Below, piece after piece: positions 10,065-17,950 of a stretch of DNA of 64,000 nucleotides. Positions within the stretch are counted from its first letter, which is position 1; each line of letters starts with the position of its first letter. Made by a program: the position numbers and the translations under genes. The notes under the pieces were generated by a model that saw nothing but the letters and a program-made list of their open reading frames with translations, made no database searches and was not told the DNA's origin. Location: contig JANYDW010000072.1 of assembly GCA_025363455.1 (NCBI GenBank), forward strand, positions 1 through 64,000, read 5' to 3'. The DNA comes from Oleiharenicola sp. Lineage in GTDB: Bacteria > Verrucomicrobiota > Verrucomicrobiia > Opitutales > Opitutaceae.

Positions 10065-10095
10065 CCGCGGATTTCACGGATAACACGGATGAGTC
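10065..10095. repeat. Triplet-word arm (CGCGGAT/CACGGAT), livH 5' side
   Basis: The words CGCGGAT (10066), CACGGAT (10075) and CACGGAT (10084) are spaced 9 bp. They belong to the same word family as the arms around the GxxExxY gene at 49.3-49.8 kb. Confidence 0.7.
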
Positions 10096-10102
10096 AATCT
10101 TT

Positions 10103-10176
10103 GTAGGAGCCTGCTTGCAGGCGACCCCGGTCAAGAAGCGTTGAGCATCCTGAATCGCCTGCAAGCAGGCTCCTAC
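10103..10176. repeat. REP-like inverted pair (GTAGGAGCCTGC family)
   Basis: The left unit (10103-10124) has foot GTAG and stem GCCTGC/GCAGGC. An inverted copy lies at 10155-10176. The arms are near-perfect inverted repeats about 30 bases apart. A second pair of the same family is at 24059-24135. Confidence 0.85.
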
Positions 10177-10280
10177 AGGAAGAATCCTTCGACCTTCAAT
10201 CGGGGTGACGCCTCGGATCGAATGTTGCAGCGGCGGTGACGCCGCAGGCCAGCCGTGTTACCACGGCTGCTACGCCCGCC

Positions 10281-11423
10281 TCACGGATTCACCGTCTCAA
10301 CATAGGCGAACTTGCCGTCCTTCACCGTCAAAATGACGGCGGACTTGGTGGCGTTGCGGTCTTTGTCGATGGTGATGCGGCCGGTGGCCCCGGAGAAATC
10401 CTTGGTTGTCGCGATGGCCTCGCGGAGCTTGGCGCTCTCGGTTGTGCCGGCGCGGCGCAGCGCATCGAACACCAGCTGGGCGGCGTCGTAGCCGAGGGCG
10501 GCGATGCTGTCCGGGGTCTCGCCGTTCCAGCGGGCGCGGAACTTCTTGATGAAGTTCTGCATTTCCGGCGCGGTCGAGTCGGGTGACGCATGGGTGGAAT
10601 AGTAGGTGCCCTCGACGGCCGCGCCGCCGATTTCAATGAGTTGCGGGGCTTCCCAAGCGTCGCCGCCGAAAATCGGCACGTTGAGCCCGAGCTGCCGGGC
10701 CTGGATGCAGATGAGCGCGCCCTCGGTGTAGTTGCTCGAGTGGAAGATGCAGTCGACGCCGGCCGCCTTGATGGCGGTGAGCTGGGCGCGGAAGTCCTTG
10801 TCGCCCTCGCTGTGCTTCTGCTCGATGGTGATTTCCCCGCCGCCGACAGTGAACTTCTCACGGAAAACCTTCGAGATGCCTACGCTGTAGGGATTGCTGA
10901 CCGACGTGAGGATGGCGGCGCGCTTCGCGTGCAGGGTGGCAAGGGCGAATTTCGCCAGCACGGCGCCTTGGAACGGGTCGATGAAACAGACGCGGAAGAT
11001 GTAAGAGCCCATCTCGGTGACGCGCGGATTGGTCGACGATATGGCGACCATCGGGATCTTCGCGTTCTGCAAAATGGGCGCGGCCTCGAGGGAGTTGACG
11101 GAGACGTTGCCCCCGAGCACGGCGACGACCTTGTCGCGCGAGACGAACTTCTTGGCAATCGTGGCGGACTCGCCGGCCTTGGACTGGTTGTCCTCGGCGA
11201 CCAGTTCGAGCTTGCGGCCGAGCACGCCGCCAGCGGCGTTGGCCTCATCGAAAGCGAGGATGACGCCCTTGTGGGCAGCTGTGCCGAAGGAGGCCTCCTT
11301 GCCGGAGAACGCGCCGTATTGGCCGATCTTGATGGGGCCTTCATCAGCGCTGGCCACGACTCCAAGCGACAGCAGGGCGGCGAAGGCGAGGACGATCCCA
11401 CACACCCCGGCGCTATGCGCCAC
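10281..11423 (-). CDS. LivK-type substrate-binding protein (copy 1)
   Basis: A periplasmic ligand-binding protein of the Leu/Ile/Val-binding family with the conserved mature start IKIGQYGAFSGKEASFGTAAHKG and the core RVCFIDPFQGAVLAKFA. It delivers amino acid-like ligands to LivHMGF. The signal peptide (IVLAFAALLSLGVVASA) is fused directly to the edge of a 100-bp dispersed repeat at 11401-11503, so the original start has been overwritten. I chose the GTG at 11423; an ATG at 11531 and a GTG at 11405 are also in frame. It is closely related to the two following binding proteins and sits upstream of livH on the same strand. Confidence 0.85.
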   Translation of the reverse strand: MAHSAGVCGIVLAFAALLSLGVVASADEGPIKIGQYGAFSGKEASFGTAAHKGVILAFDEANAAGGVLGRKLELVAEDNQSKAGESATIAKKFVSRDKVVAVLGGNVSVNSLEAAPILQNAKIPMVAISSTNPRVTEMGSYIFRVCFIDPFQGAVLAKFALATLHAKRAAILTSVSNPYSVGISKVFREKFTVGGGEITIEQKHSEGDKDFRAQLTAIKAAGVDCIFHSSNYTEGALICIQARQLGLNVPIFGGDAWEAPQLIEIGGAAVEGTYYSTHASPDSTAPEMQNFIKKFRARWNGETPDSIAALGYDAAQLVFDALRRAGTTESAKLREAIATTKDFSGATGRITIDKDRNATKSAVILTVKDGKFAYVETVNP

Positions 11424-11503
11424 CCCTCTTGATAGAGGGGACCCAGGACAAATGGAGCGAAAATCCCCTCTGGCAAGAGGGGTGCCCGTTAGGGCGGGGT
11501 GTG
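11401..11503. repeat. 100-bp double-hairpin repeat, copy 1
   Basis: Outer arms CACACCCCG/CGGGGTGTG enclose two inverted CCCCTCT…AGAGGGG hairpins. It overlaps the 5' end of the first LivK-type gene and supplies its candidate start codons. Other copies lie at 12703-12803, 33558-33659, 51365-51475 and 57015-57116. Confidence 0.9.
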
Positions 11504-11536
11504 TTCTTTGCACGGGCGAATGGGCGGACATACGGT

Positions 11537-12655
11537 TTACGGCGCGACGGTCTTGAAGAACTTGGCCTTGCCGTCGTGAAGGGCGATGATCGTCGCGGCT
11601 TTGGAGGCGTTGCGGTCCTTGTCGATGGTGGTCACGCCGCTGACTCCGGGGAAATTCTTGGTGGCGGCCAGGGCGTCGCGCAGCTTGGGGCCGTCGGTCG
11701 TGCCGGCACGCTTGATGGCATCGGCGATGACATAGACGGCGTCATAGCCGAGGGCGGAGAAGGCGCCGGGGACCTCGCCGTTCCAGCGGGCCTTGTACTT
11801 GGTGGCGAAGCCGGCGACGACCGGGTCGGTGTTCTCGGCGGAGAAATGGGTGGAGTAATAGCAGCCGTTGAGGGCCTCACCGCCGATCTTGAGGAGCTGC
11901 TCGTCCTCCCAGCCGTCCCCGCCGAAGAACGGCATCGTGAGGCCAAGGTCGCGCGCCTGGCGGACAATGAGAGCGGACTCGGTGTAGTAACCGGGGACGA
12001 AGACGGCGTCGACGCCGGCGGCCTTCACGGCGGTGAGCTGGGCGCGGAAGTCCTTGTCGCCCTCGGAGAAGTTTTTCTCGGTGACGACCTCGCCGCCGGC
12101 GGGGACGAAGGTCTCCTTGAAGAACTTGGCGAGGCCGAGGCTATAGGCGTTGGAGACGCTGGAGAGGATGGCGACCTTCTTCGCCTTCAGGTCCTCCTTG
12201 GCGAACTTGGCCATCACGGTGCCCTGGAAGGGGTCGATGAAGCAGACGCGAAAGATGTAGTTGCCCGTCTGGGTGACCTTGGGGTTGGTGGCGGCGGGGG
12301 CGACCATGGGAATGTGTGCGGCCTGGGCGATGGGCGCGGCCTCGAGGGAACGGCCGGAGGAGACCTCGCCGATGAGGGCGACGACCTTGTCGCGGGAGAG
12401 GAGCTTCTTCACGGCGGTGGCGGACTCGCCGGACTTGGTCTGGTTGTCCTCGTAGGCGAGCTCAAGCGGGCGGCCGAGAACGCCGCCGGTGGCGTTAATT
12501 TCCTCGAGGGCGAGGATGATACCGTGGTGGGAGGTCTGGCCGAAGCCGGCCTCCTTACCGGTGAGCGAAGCGTATTCGCCGAGCTTGATGGGGTCGGCGG
12601 CGAAGGCCGCGGTGGCGGTGGCGAGGAGCGTAAGGAACAGGGCGGGAGTTTTCAT
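11537..12655 (-). CDS. LivK-type substrate-binding protein (copy 2)
   Basis: A 372-residue periplasmic binding protein with an ordinary signal peptide (MKTPALFLTLLATATAAFA) and mature start DPIKLGEYASLTGKEAGFG. It shares blocks such as ATNPKVTQTGNYIFRVCFID and KDFRAQLTAVKAAGVD with its two neighbours. The start is the ATG at 12655, immediately before the signal peptide; upstream codons run into a repeat. It probably feeds the same permease as the other two copies. The ligand cannot be read from sequence. Confidence 0.92.
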   Translation of the reverse strand: MKTPALFLTLLATATAAFAADPIKLGEYASLTGKEAGFGQTSHHGIILALEEINATGGVLGRPLELAYEDNQTKSGESATAVKKLLSRDKVVALIGEVSSGRSLEAAPIAQAAHIPMVAPAATNPKVTQTGNYIFRVCFIDPFQGTVMAKFAKEDLKAKKVAILSSVSNAYSLGLAKFFKETFVPAGGEVVTEKNFSEGDKDFRAQLTAVKAAGVDAVFVPGYYTESALIVRQARDLGLTMPFFGGDGWEDEQLLKIGGEALNGCYYSTHFSAENTDPVVAGFATKYKARWNGEVPGAFSALGYDAVYVIADAIKRAGTTDGPKLRDALAATKNFPGVSGVTTIDKDRNASKAATIIALHDGKAKFFKTVAP

Positions 12656-12702
12656 GAAAGGAGAACGATGGGAGCGTAAATTGGTCGCGGGGTCCGAACC
12701 TA

Positions 12703-12803
12703 CACACCCCGCCCTATCGGGCACCCCTCTCCATAGAGGGGACTGCGGCTGCGCGGCTTGATTCCCCTCTATCAAGAGGGGTGGCGCGTAGCGACGGGGT
12801 GTG
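12703..12803. repeat. 100-bp double-hairpin repeat, copy 2
   Basis: Same outer CACACCCCG/CGGGGTGTG arms and inner CCCCTCT hairpins as the copy at 11401, located between binding-protein genes 3 and 2. The GCGGCTGCGCGGCTTG spacer between hairpins resembles that of the copy at 57015. Confidence 0.9.
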
Positions 12804-12834
12804 TTGGCTGGGCATTGTGGATGAGAAATAGAGC

Positions 12835-13968
12835 TCAGGGGTTGACGTCCTGCAGGAAGGCGAACTTGCCGTTCTTCACGACCAGCACGACGGCGGACTT
12901 GGTGGGATTGCGCTGGGCGTCGAAGGTGATCTTGCCCGTGGCGCCGGCAAAATCCTTGGTCGCAGCGATCGCGTCGCGGAGCTTCGCGCTCTCGGTCGTG
13001 CCGGCGCGCTTGATCGCATCGGCCAAGACCATGGCGGAGTCGTAGGCGAGGGCGGAAAGGGCGTTGGAGTCCTCGCCCCAGCGCGCGCGGTAGCGGGCGT
13101 TGAAGGCGACGACGGCCGGCGACTGGTTCTCGGGTGAGTAATGGGTGGAGAAGTAGGCGCCCTCGACGGCCGCACCGCCGATGGCGATGAGTTCGGACGA
13201 TTCCCAGCCGTCGATGCCGAGCAGCGGCACGGTGAGGCCGAGGTCGCGGGCCTGCTTGGAGATGAGGGCGGCCTCGGCGTAGTAGCCCGGGACGAAGATC
13301 CCCTCGGCGCCGGAGGCCTTGATGGCGGTGAGCTGGGCACGGAAATCCTTGTCGCCCTCACCGTATTTCTGCTCGGCGAGAATGGTGCCGCCGGCGGCGG
13401 TGAAGCGCTCGTGGAAATATTTCGCCAAGCCCACACTCTGCGCGGACGAGGCCGAGGAGAGGATGGCAACCCGGCGGAGCTTCAGGGAGTCATAGGCGAA
13501 CTTGGCCATGACCGTGCCTTGGAAATCATCGATGAAGCAGACGCGGAAGATATAATTACCCTTGGTGGTGACGGAGACGTTGGTGGCCCCGGGGGAGATG
13601 AGCGGGATTTTCGCCATCTGGCAGATTGGGGCGGCCTCAAGTGTCCGGCCCGAGGTGAGCTCGCCCAGCACGGCGACGACCTTGTCGCGGGAGATGAGTT
13701 TCTTGACGACTGTGGCGGACTCGCCGGCCTTGGACTGATCGTCCTCGGAGACCAGCTCAAGTTTGCGGCCCAGCAGGCCGCCAGCGGCGTTGAGCTCCTC
13801 GATGGCAAACTGCGTGCCCTTGTGCACGGTTTGGCCATAGGTGGCCTCCTTGCCGGTGAGCGAGGCGAATTCGCCTATCTTGATGGTTTCCTGGGCGGTG
13901 AGACTGGCGGCCAGCAGACCGGCGCCTAGGGCGAGCCGGAACACCGGGAGCAGGGAACGGGTGGGCAT
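12835..13968 (-). CDS. LivK-type substrate-binding protein (copy 3, first in locus)
   Basis: A 377-residue periplasmic binding protein of the LivK family. The ATG at 13968 precedes a signal peptide (MPTRSLLPVFRLALGAGLLAASLTA), followed by IKIGEFASLTGKEATYGQ. Closely similar to copies 1 and 2 along its length (GATNVSVTTKGNYIFRVCFID). It is the 5'-most gene of the minus-strand liv locus, so the promoter should lie in 13970-14080. Three tandem paralogues suggest ligand specialisation after duplication. Confidence 0.92.
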   Translation of the reverse strand: MPTRSLLPVFRLALGAGLLAASLTAQETIKIGEFASLTGKEATYGQTVHKGTQFAIEELNAAGGLLGRKLELVSEDDQSKAGESATVVKKLISRDKVVAVLGELTSGRTLEAAPICQMAKIPLISPGATNVSVTTKGNYIFRVCFIDDFQGTVMAKFAYDSLKLRRVAILSSASSAQSVGLAKYFHERFTAAGGTILAEQKYGEGDKDFRAQLTAIKASGAEGIFVPGYYAEAALISKQARDLGLTVPLLGIDGWESSELIAIGGAAVEGAYFSTHYSPENQSPAVVAFNARYRARWGEDSNALSALAYDSAMVLADAIKRAGTTESAKLRDAIAATKDFAGATGKITFDAQRNPTKSAVVLVVKNGKFAFLQDVNP

Positions 13969-14077
13969 AGGGGGGATTGGCAAGGGGGTGACGTAAAGGC
14001 AGGCGGACAGGGCTTTCAACCCGCAAGTGTCATAATTTAAGAGAAGCGCCAGCAGGAGTTGTTCCGCCGGTTTAGAA

Positions 14078-14152
14078 GGTGGAACGCGGCCGCTGAACGC
14101 GTTTTGGAAATTCAGCATGGAACAACCCGTCCGGAGGTCGGGTTCCACCTAC
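14078..14152. repeat. REP-like inverted repeat with GGTGGAAC ends
   Basis: The left end reads GGTGGAACGCG and the right end GGGTTCCACCTAC, so the outer arms are inverted and the right foot is GTAG on the minus strand. It lies between the divergent liv locus and the LptF/G-like gene, so it may separate their promoters. Confidence 0.6.
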
Positions 14153-14196
14153 AATATGTTGCGCCCTTCCCACGGCTGCTGCTTGAATGCTCCGCC

Positions 14197-15309
14197 TTGA
14201 ACCTCTTCGACCGCTACCTGCTGGGTGAATGGCTGAAAATGCTCGGGCTGCTGCTGGGGGCCACCATGGGGCTGCTCCTGATGAGCGCATTGTATAATGA
14301 ACTGCGTGACCTCATCCAGATGGGGGTGGGGTTCGGCGACATCGGGTTTTATTTCGCGACGCTGATGCCGAGCTACCTGTCGGTGGTATTGCGCATCTCC
14401 ATGCTGCTGTCCCTGCTGTTTGTCCTCGGCAAACTGCACCGGAACAACGAACTCTCAGCGGTGCGCTCCGCCGGGCTGAACATCTTCGCCACGACCCGTT
14501 CGCTCTGGCTGGCCGGCCTGGTGCTGTGCGGTGTGACCCTGCTGCTCAACGCCAAGGTGGTGCCTTGGTCGATCGAGACCGCGCGCAGCCTGCACGAAAG
14601 TTTTGAGTTCAACGCCGAGGCCAAGCAGTCCGGCGGGGTCCGGCTCGGCCTGGTCTCGAGCGTGGCTTTTGACAATCAGCCGCAGGGCCGCATGTGGTTC
14701 ATCAATCGCTACAGTCGCGTGACCCAGAAAGCCTTTGGCATCACGGTTTCCGAGCTGGACCCGCAACGACGGGAAAAGACGCGCATCATGGCCCGGGAAG
14801 GTGCCTTCGACGCCCTCCACCATTCCTGGACTTTCCGCGACGGCCGCGAGATCTGGTTCGACCCCGAGCAGGGTGAGATCATACGCACGGTCAGCTTCAC
14901 CGAGAAGAGCGTGCCGCATTTCGGCGAGGACCCGGGTCTGATGATGCTCATCGACCGCCACCCCGGGGACCTGTCGTTCTACGAACTGCGGCGCATCACC
15001 GAGCACTTCTCGTCCGAGCATAATCCGAAGCTCGCGAGCTACGAGGTGATGTACTACAGCCTGCTGGTGGACACGCTCGGGCCGCTGATCATCATCGCCA
15101 TCGCGATCCCCTTCGCCGTGTCCGGCGTGCGAGTCAGCCCGGCCGTCGGGGTTTCGAAGTCCATCGGGCTCTTCGTCCTCTATTACCTGCTGATCGGCTT
15201 GCGCACCGTGCTGGGTAATAGCGGCAGTCTGGAACCGATGTGGGCGGCGCTGATGCCGGTCCTGGCGATGATCGGGCTGGCCGCCTGGTTTTTCGGCCGG
15301 ATGCGGTGA
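14197..15309 (+). CDS. LptF/LptG-family permease
   Basis: A YjgP/YjgQ-family inner-membrane protein of 370 residues, expected to be part of the LptBFG ATPase complex that extracts lipopolysaccharide. Helices 1-3 are N-terminal (FDRYLLGEWLKMLGLLLGAT…), a periplasmic jellyroll domain occupies about residues 115-275, and three helices follow (LLVDTLGPLIIIAIAIPFAV…). The conserved DRYLL opening is reached from a TTG at 14197; no in-frame ATG lies close, and the distant ATG at 14059 would translate a REP. The start is therefore inferred. No second lpt permease is adjacent. Confidence 0.87.
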   Translation: MNLFDRYLLGEWLKMLGLLLGATMGLLLMSALYNELRDLIQMGVGFGDIGFYFATLMPSYLSVVLRISMLLSLLFVLGKLHRNNELSAVRSAGLNIFATTRSLWLAGLVLCGVTLLLNAKVVPWSIETARSLHESFEFNAEAKQSGGVRLGLVSSVAFDNQPQGRMWFINRYSRVTQKAFGITVSELDPQRREKTRIMAREGAFDALHHSWTFRDGREIWFDPEQGEIIRTVSFTEKSVPHFGEDPGLMMLIDRHPGDLSFYELRRITEHFSSEHNPKLASYEVMYYSLLVDTLGPLIIIAIAIPFAVSGVRVSPAVGVSKSIGLFVLYYLLIGLRTVLGNSGSLEPMWAALMPVLAMIGLAAWFFGRMR

Positions 15310-15341
15310 GGGCAGGGTGGGCGTCTCCGTTGGCAGGATAT

Positions 15342-15364
15342 GTAGGTCGGGCTTTATGCCCGAC
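15342..15364 (+). repeat. REP hairpin, left flank of RAYT
   Basis: Foot GTAG followed by stem GTCGGGC, loop TTTAT, stem GCCCGAC. RAYT enzymes of this family are known to recognise a GTAG-type tetranucleotide at the hairpin foot. Confidence 0.88.
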
Positions 15365-15367
15365 GGA

Positions 15368-15880
15368 TTAGCACAACCAGTCCAGTTCCGGACACGAGGC
15401 ACTGGTCATATCGCCGAACCAGGTCCAATCGTCCGGGGCGCACCAATATCCCGGCCACGTTTGCTCGCGGTTGCACAAGTTCGCGCGATAGGGATTGAGG
15501 AAAATATACAGGAACACCGGCAGCAGATCCTCTGCGGTACGCAGGCGATGATCGTAGAAACTTGGCTGCCAGCATGCTTGTATTTCCCGCAAAGTCGGCG
15601 TCAGGCGGCCTTTGAATCTTCGCACGGCTGAAGACAGGTTGGCATCCGGCCCAAGTGTAACCAACAGATGGATATGATCAGGCATGAAGACCGCACAGCG
15701 GGGAGTCCAAACTCCGTCGGCGGCTAGGCGATTGAACTCACAGAGGCCAGCGGCCAATAACTTGTCCCGGTGTAGACAATCGGCGGGTCGTCTCGCGCAT
15801 ATCGTCAGGAAATAGTCGGCATTTTGCGCTGACCAGCGGCCCCGACGCAGTGCGGGATATCCTTTGGAGAATGGGGACAT
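15368..15880 (-). CDS. REP-associated tyrosine transposase (RAYT, Y1/IS200-like)
   Basis: A 170-residue single-domain Y1 transposase. The metal-binding HUH motif is HIH in FMPDHIHLLVTLGPDAN, and the catalytic Tyr is probably in QPSFYDHRLRTAEDL. The ending YIFLNPYRANLCNR… and the WCAPDDWTWFG tail are typical of the family. It should nick single-stranded REP hairpins and spread them. The ATG at 15880 begins MSPFSKGYPALRRGRWSA, the usual RAYT opening. The gene looks intact, with both REPs within about 10 bases of its ends. Confidence 0.92.
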   Translation of the reverse strand: MSPFSKGYPALRRGRWSAQNADYFLTICARRPADCLHRDKLLAAGLCEFNRLAADGVWTPRCAVFMPDHIHLLVTLGPDANLSSAVRRFKGRLTPTLREIQACWQPSFYDHRLRTAEDLLPVFLYIFLNPYRANLCNREQTWPGYWCAPDDWTWFGDMTSASCPELDWLC

Positions 15881-15887
15881 GGGGAAT

Positions 15888-15910
15888 GTCGGGCGTAAAG
15901 CCCGACCTAC
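15888..15910 (-). repeat. REP hairpin, right flank of RAYT
   Basis: Inverted copy of the left REP, stems GTCGGGC/GCCCGAC and foot GTAG on the minus strand. It differs from the left copy at one loop position. Confidence 0.88.
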
Positions 15911-15932
15911 ACGGCCCGTAGGAAATGTTACG

Positions 15933-16370
15933 CTACGGCAAAAATGGCGGCGGCCATTTCAGGAACTGGAGCGTAGAGATTCGGCCCCAGTTGGAGAAAA
16001 GGATGATGCCCCACACCGTGATGCAGTTGATGTACGCGATGAATACCGCCGCGCTGCCCATATCCTTGGCGCGTTTGGCGAACGGGCGTTTTTCCAGGGA
16101 GATATCGTCGATGGTCCACTCGATGGCGGAGTTCAGCAGCTCAGCAATGACGATCAGGAAGAGGGAGAAGATCATCACGGCCGTGGAGACGGCATTGACC
16201 GGCAGGATAATCGCGAAGGGGGTGAGGATCACCACGAAGAGCAGGTCCTCGCGGAAAGAGGGCTCGTGCTTGAGCGCCGCCCAGAATCCCTCGATGGCAT
16301 AGCCGACCGACTGGAAGAAATTCCGGAAGTCGCGGCGCTTCGACTCGGGTGGAGGAATGGGCTCGCTCAC
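15933..16370 (-). CDS. dgkA: Diacylglycerol kinase DgkA
   Basis: A 145-residue integral membrane kinase that phosphorylates diacylglycerol (or undecaprenol in some bacteria) at the inner membrane. The catalytic signature ELLNSAIEWTIDD is at residues 77-89, with AKDMGSAAVF at 101-110, three hydrophobic helices, and an N-terminal cytoplasmic extension rich in Pro and charge. The ATG at 16370 is the natural start. It stands alone between the RAYT element and a hairpin region. Confidence 0.93.
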   Translation of the reverse strand: MSEPIPPPESKRRDFRNFFQSVGYAIEGFWAALKHEPSFREDLLFVVILTPFAIILPVNAVSTAVMIFSLFLIVIAELLNSAIEWTIDDISLEKRPFAKRAKDMGSAAVFIAYINCITVWGIILFSNWGRISTLQFLKWPPPFLP

Positions 16371-16414
16371 GGTGGGAGTTGAGCGGAGGGGCGAAAGGCG
16401 GACAAATCTAATCG

Positions 16415-16467
16415 GGAGGGCCCGCGTCCCTGCGGGCCGGGTGGGCGCCGGTTTCCAGTCCGGCGCC
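16415..16467. terminator. two GC-rich hairpins upstream of dgkA / downstream of the SeqA-like gene
   Basis: The first hairpin has stems GGCCCGC/GCGGGCC and the second GGCGCCGG/CCGGCGCC. They lie just past the stop codon of the minus-strand gene at 16505-17011 and could end its transcript, but there is no T-tract. The GGAGGGCCCGC lead is shared with other dispersed hairpins (2321, 32.9 kb), so they may be repeats first. Confidence 0.45.
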
Positions 16468-16504
16468 AGTCGTCGAAATGGAAATCGACGACCACCAATG
16501 AACC

Positions 16505-17011
16505 TTACGCGCTCAGCAGCCCGAAGCCGGCCGTTTCCGCGCCAGGTAGACCGAGGGCGCGGCAGGCTTGGATCACGGTCTCGTCATGGCAGCCGATATA
16601 CTCGAGCAACCGGCGCACGAAGCGGCCCCGGGTGGCGTCGTCGATGGTCATCACCGCCCAGAACTGGGTGCCGTCAATCTGACGGGCCTGGTTGTGGGCG
16701 CGAGCCTCGTTGAGCTGATTGCGATCCAGGCCGAGGTAGCGCCGTCCGCTCTCTTGGTGCGCGATGAAGTCGGCAAAGTCGGTGGCGTAGTGGCGTGCGC
16801 ACCAGGCGAGCAGGTCGAGGTAACGCTCGACGGGATCGGCCATCCGCGTGAATTCCGCGCGGGCGAGGTGAAAGAGCAGGGTGTCGCCGGCGAGCGGCGG
16901 GCGCGCGGGGTCGACGAGCACTGCGACCAGATCTGCCGGGGAAAGGTTTTTCGCCACGGCCAGCCGCTCCAGCGCGGCATAGGCCTCATCGCTCAGCTCC
17001 AATCTTTTCAT
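16505..17011 (-). CDS. SeqA-like protein
   Basis: A 168-residue protein whose layout resembles the replication-sequestration protein SeqA. The N-terminal MKRLELSDEAYAALERLA is like a short ribbon-helix oligomerisation segment, and the C-terminal domain GRRYLGLDRNQL…GTQFWAVMTIDDATRGRFV…AC aligns by eye with SeqA's GRTRVYF…GTPYWVITNTNTGRK…VC. The Asn-Thr-Asn that reads hemimethylated GATC in E. coli SeqA is not conserved here, so the target or role may differ. It is monocistronic. I recognise the family by comparison with the remembered E. coli sequence; a profile search would settle it. Confidence 0.6.
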   Translation of the reverse strand: MKRLELSDEAYAALERLAVAKNLSPADLVAVLVDPARPPLAGDTLLFHLARAEFTRMADPVERYLDLLAWCARHYATDFADFIAHQESGRRYLGLDRNQLNEARAHNQARQIDGTQFWAVMTIDDATRGRFVRRLLEYIGCHDETVIQACRALGLPGAETAGFGLLSA

Positions 17012-17139
17012 GTCTCCAAGTTGAGTCGGGTTTCACCTGCGAGCAACTGCCGCTCCCCGGAAAAATTTATAACCCTTGACCGAATTTCCCGGTTTCGGGA
17101 CAGAGGTGCCATCGAGTCGCATTGTCCAACCGAACTCTC

Positions 17140-17213
17140 ATTGTGAAGAATCCACGCGTTCGGTTGTGGTAGCGTGCTCATTGCCGTGGATCCTTCGCCT
17201 CCCTCAGGATGAC
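17140..17213. repeat. Degenerate GTCATCCTGAG-family inverted repeat
   Basis: The right arm CGTGGATCCTTCG…CTCAGGATGAC is well preserved and the left arm (GAAGAATCCACG) is decayed. It occupies the gap before the Rossmann-fold gene. A better copy is at 8972-9053. Confidence 0.6.
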
Positions 17214-17281
17214 AAAGGGGAGATGAGAGAAACAGACCAGCGCGGCGTTGCTGTGCGGTGCGGAGGAGTCATGGTGCCCGA

Positions 17282-17950
17282 ATGTCCACCGCACTCATCG
17301 CCGGCGCCAGCGGACTCGTCGGCCGCCACCTGCTCGATCTGCTGCTGGCGGCGCCCGAGTATGATCGGGTCGTGTCGGTCGGCCGGAGGAAGGTCGAGGT
17401 CGCTCACTCGAAGCTGGAGCAATTGGTCGTGGATTTCACCGCCTTGGACCAGTCGCTGGCCGGAGTACGCTGCGACGATGTTTATTGCTGCCTCGGCACG
17501 ACAATTCGACAGGCGGGTTCACCGGAGAACTTCCGGGCGGTGGACCATTCTGCCGTACTGGCCTTGGGCTGGGCGGCGCAACGGCAGGGCGCCCAACGTT
17601 TTTTCCTGGTCTCGGCGCTCGGGGCTGACCCACGTTCGCGCCTCTTTTATAACCGGGTGAAGGGAGAGACGGAGGAGGCGCTGCTGGTGCTGGATTTCGG
17701 TACGCTGGCTCTTTTCCGGCCCAGCCTCCTGCTGGGGCGGCGGGCGCACTTGCGGCTGGGTGAGCGGGTGATGGCGGCGGTATTGTGGTTCGCCGAGCCG
17801 ATGCTGTTGGGGCGGCTCAGGAAATACCGGGCCATCGAGGCTTCGGCGGTCGCTCGCGCCATGCTGCGCTGTTCGTTTGGCCAAGGCCCGCAGGGATTGC
17901 TGATCTACCTTTCGGATGAGATCCAGGACATGGGCGGTTTCGGCCGCTAG
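17282..17950 (+). CDS. NAD(P)-binding Rossmann-fold protein (TIP30/atypical SDR type)
   Basis: A 222-residue protein opening STALIAGASGLVGRHLLDLLL, an NAD(P)-binding glycine motif (GASGLVG), followed by VYCCLGTTIRQAGS and FFLVSALGADPRSRLFYNRVKGE. This SALGA…YNRVKGE pattern, with a candidate Tyr-x-x-x-Lys pair, is typical of HTATIP2/TIP30-like atypical SDRs. Substrate unknown. The start is the ATG at 17282, immediately before the Rossmann strand; an upstream in-frame start adds only repeat-derived residues. No operon partner is evident. Confidence 0.85.
   Translation: MSTALIAGASGLVGRHLLDLLLAAPEYDRVVSVGRRKVEVAHSKLEQLVVDFTALDQSLAGVRCDDVYCCLGTTIRQAGSPENFRAVDHSAVLALGWAAQRQGAQRFFLVSALGADPRSRLFYNRVKGETEEALLVLDFGTLALFRPSLLLGRRAHLRLGERVMAAVLWFAEPMLLGRLRKYRAIEASAVARAMLRCSFGQGPQGLLIYLSDEIQDMGGFGR

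Larger units (their letters stand above)
15342..15910. mobile_element. REPtron: RAYT transposase gene between inverted REPs
   Basis: A GTAG-footed REP at 15342-15364 and an inverted copy at 15888-15910 (22 of 23 positions identical) enclose a complete Y1-family transposase gene. This is the textbook layout of a REP-associated tyrosine transposase locus. The same REP word occurs as an inverted pair at 6867-6927 and decayed at 25829-25868, consistent with mobilisation by this enzyme. Confidence 0.85.

Noticed and set aside
14059..14196. N-terminal extension of the LptF/G-like protein from the ATG at 14059
   Set aside because: These codons translate a REP-like repeat and do not resemble the family leader; the conserved DRYLL start follows the TTG at 14197.
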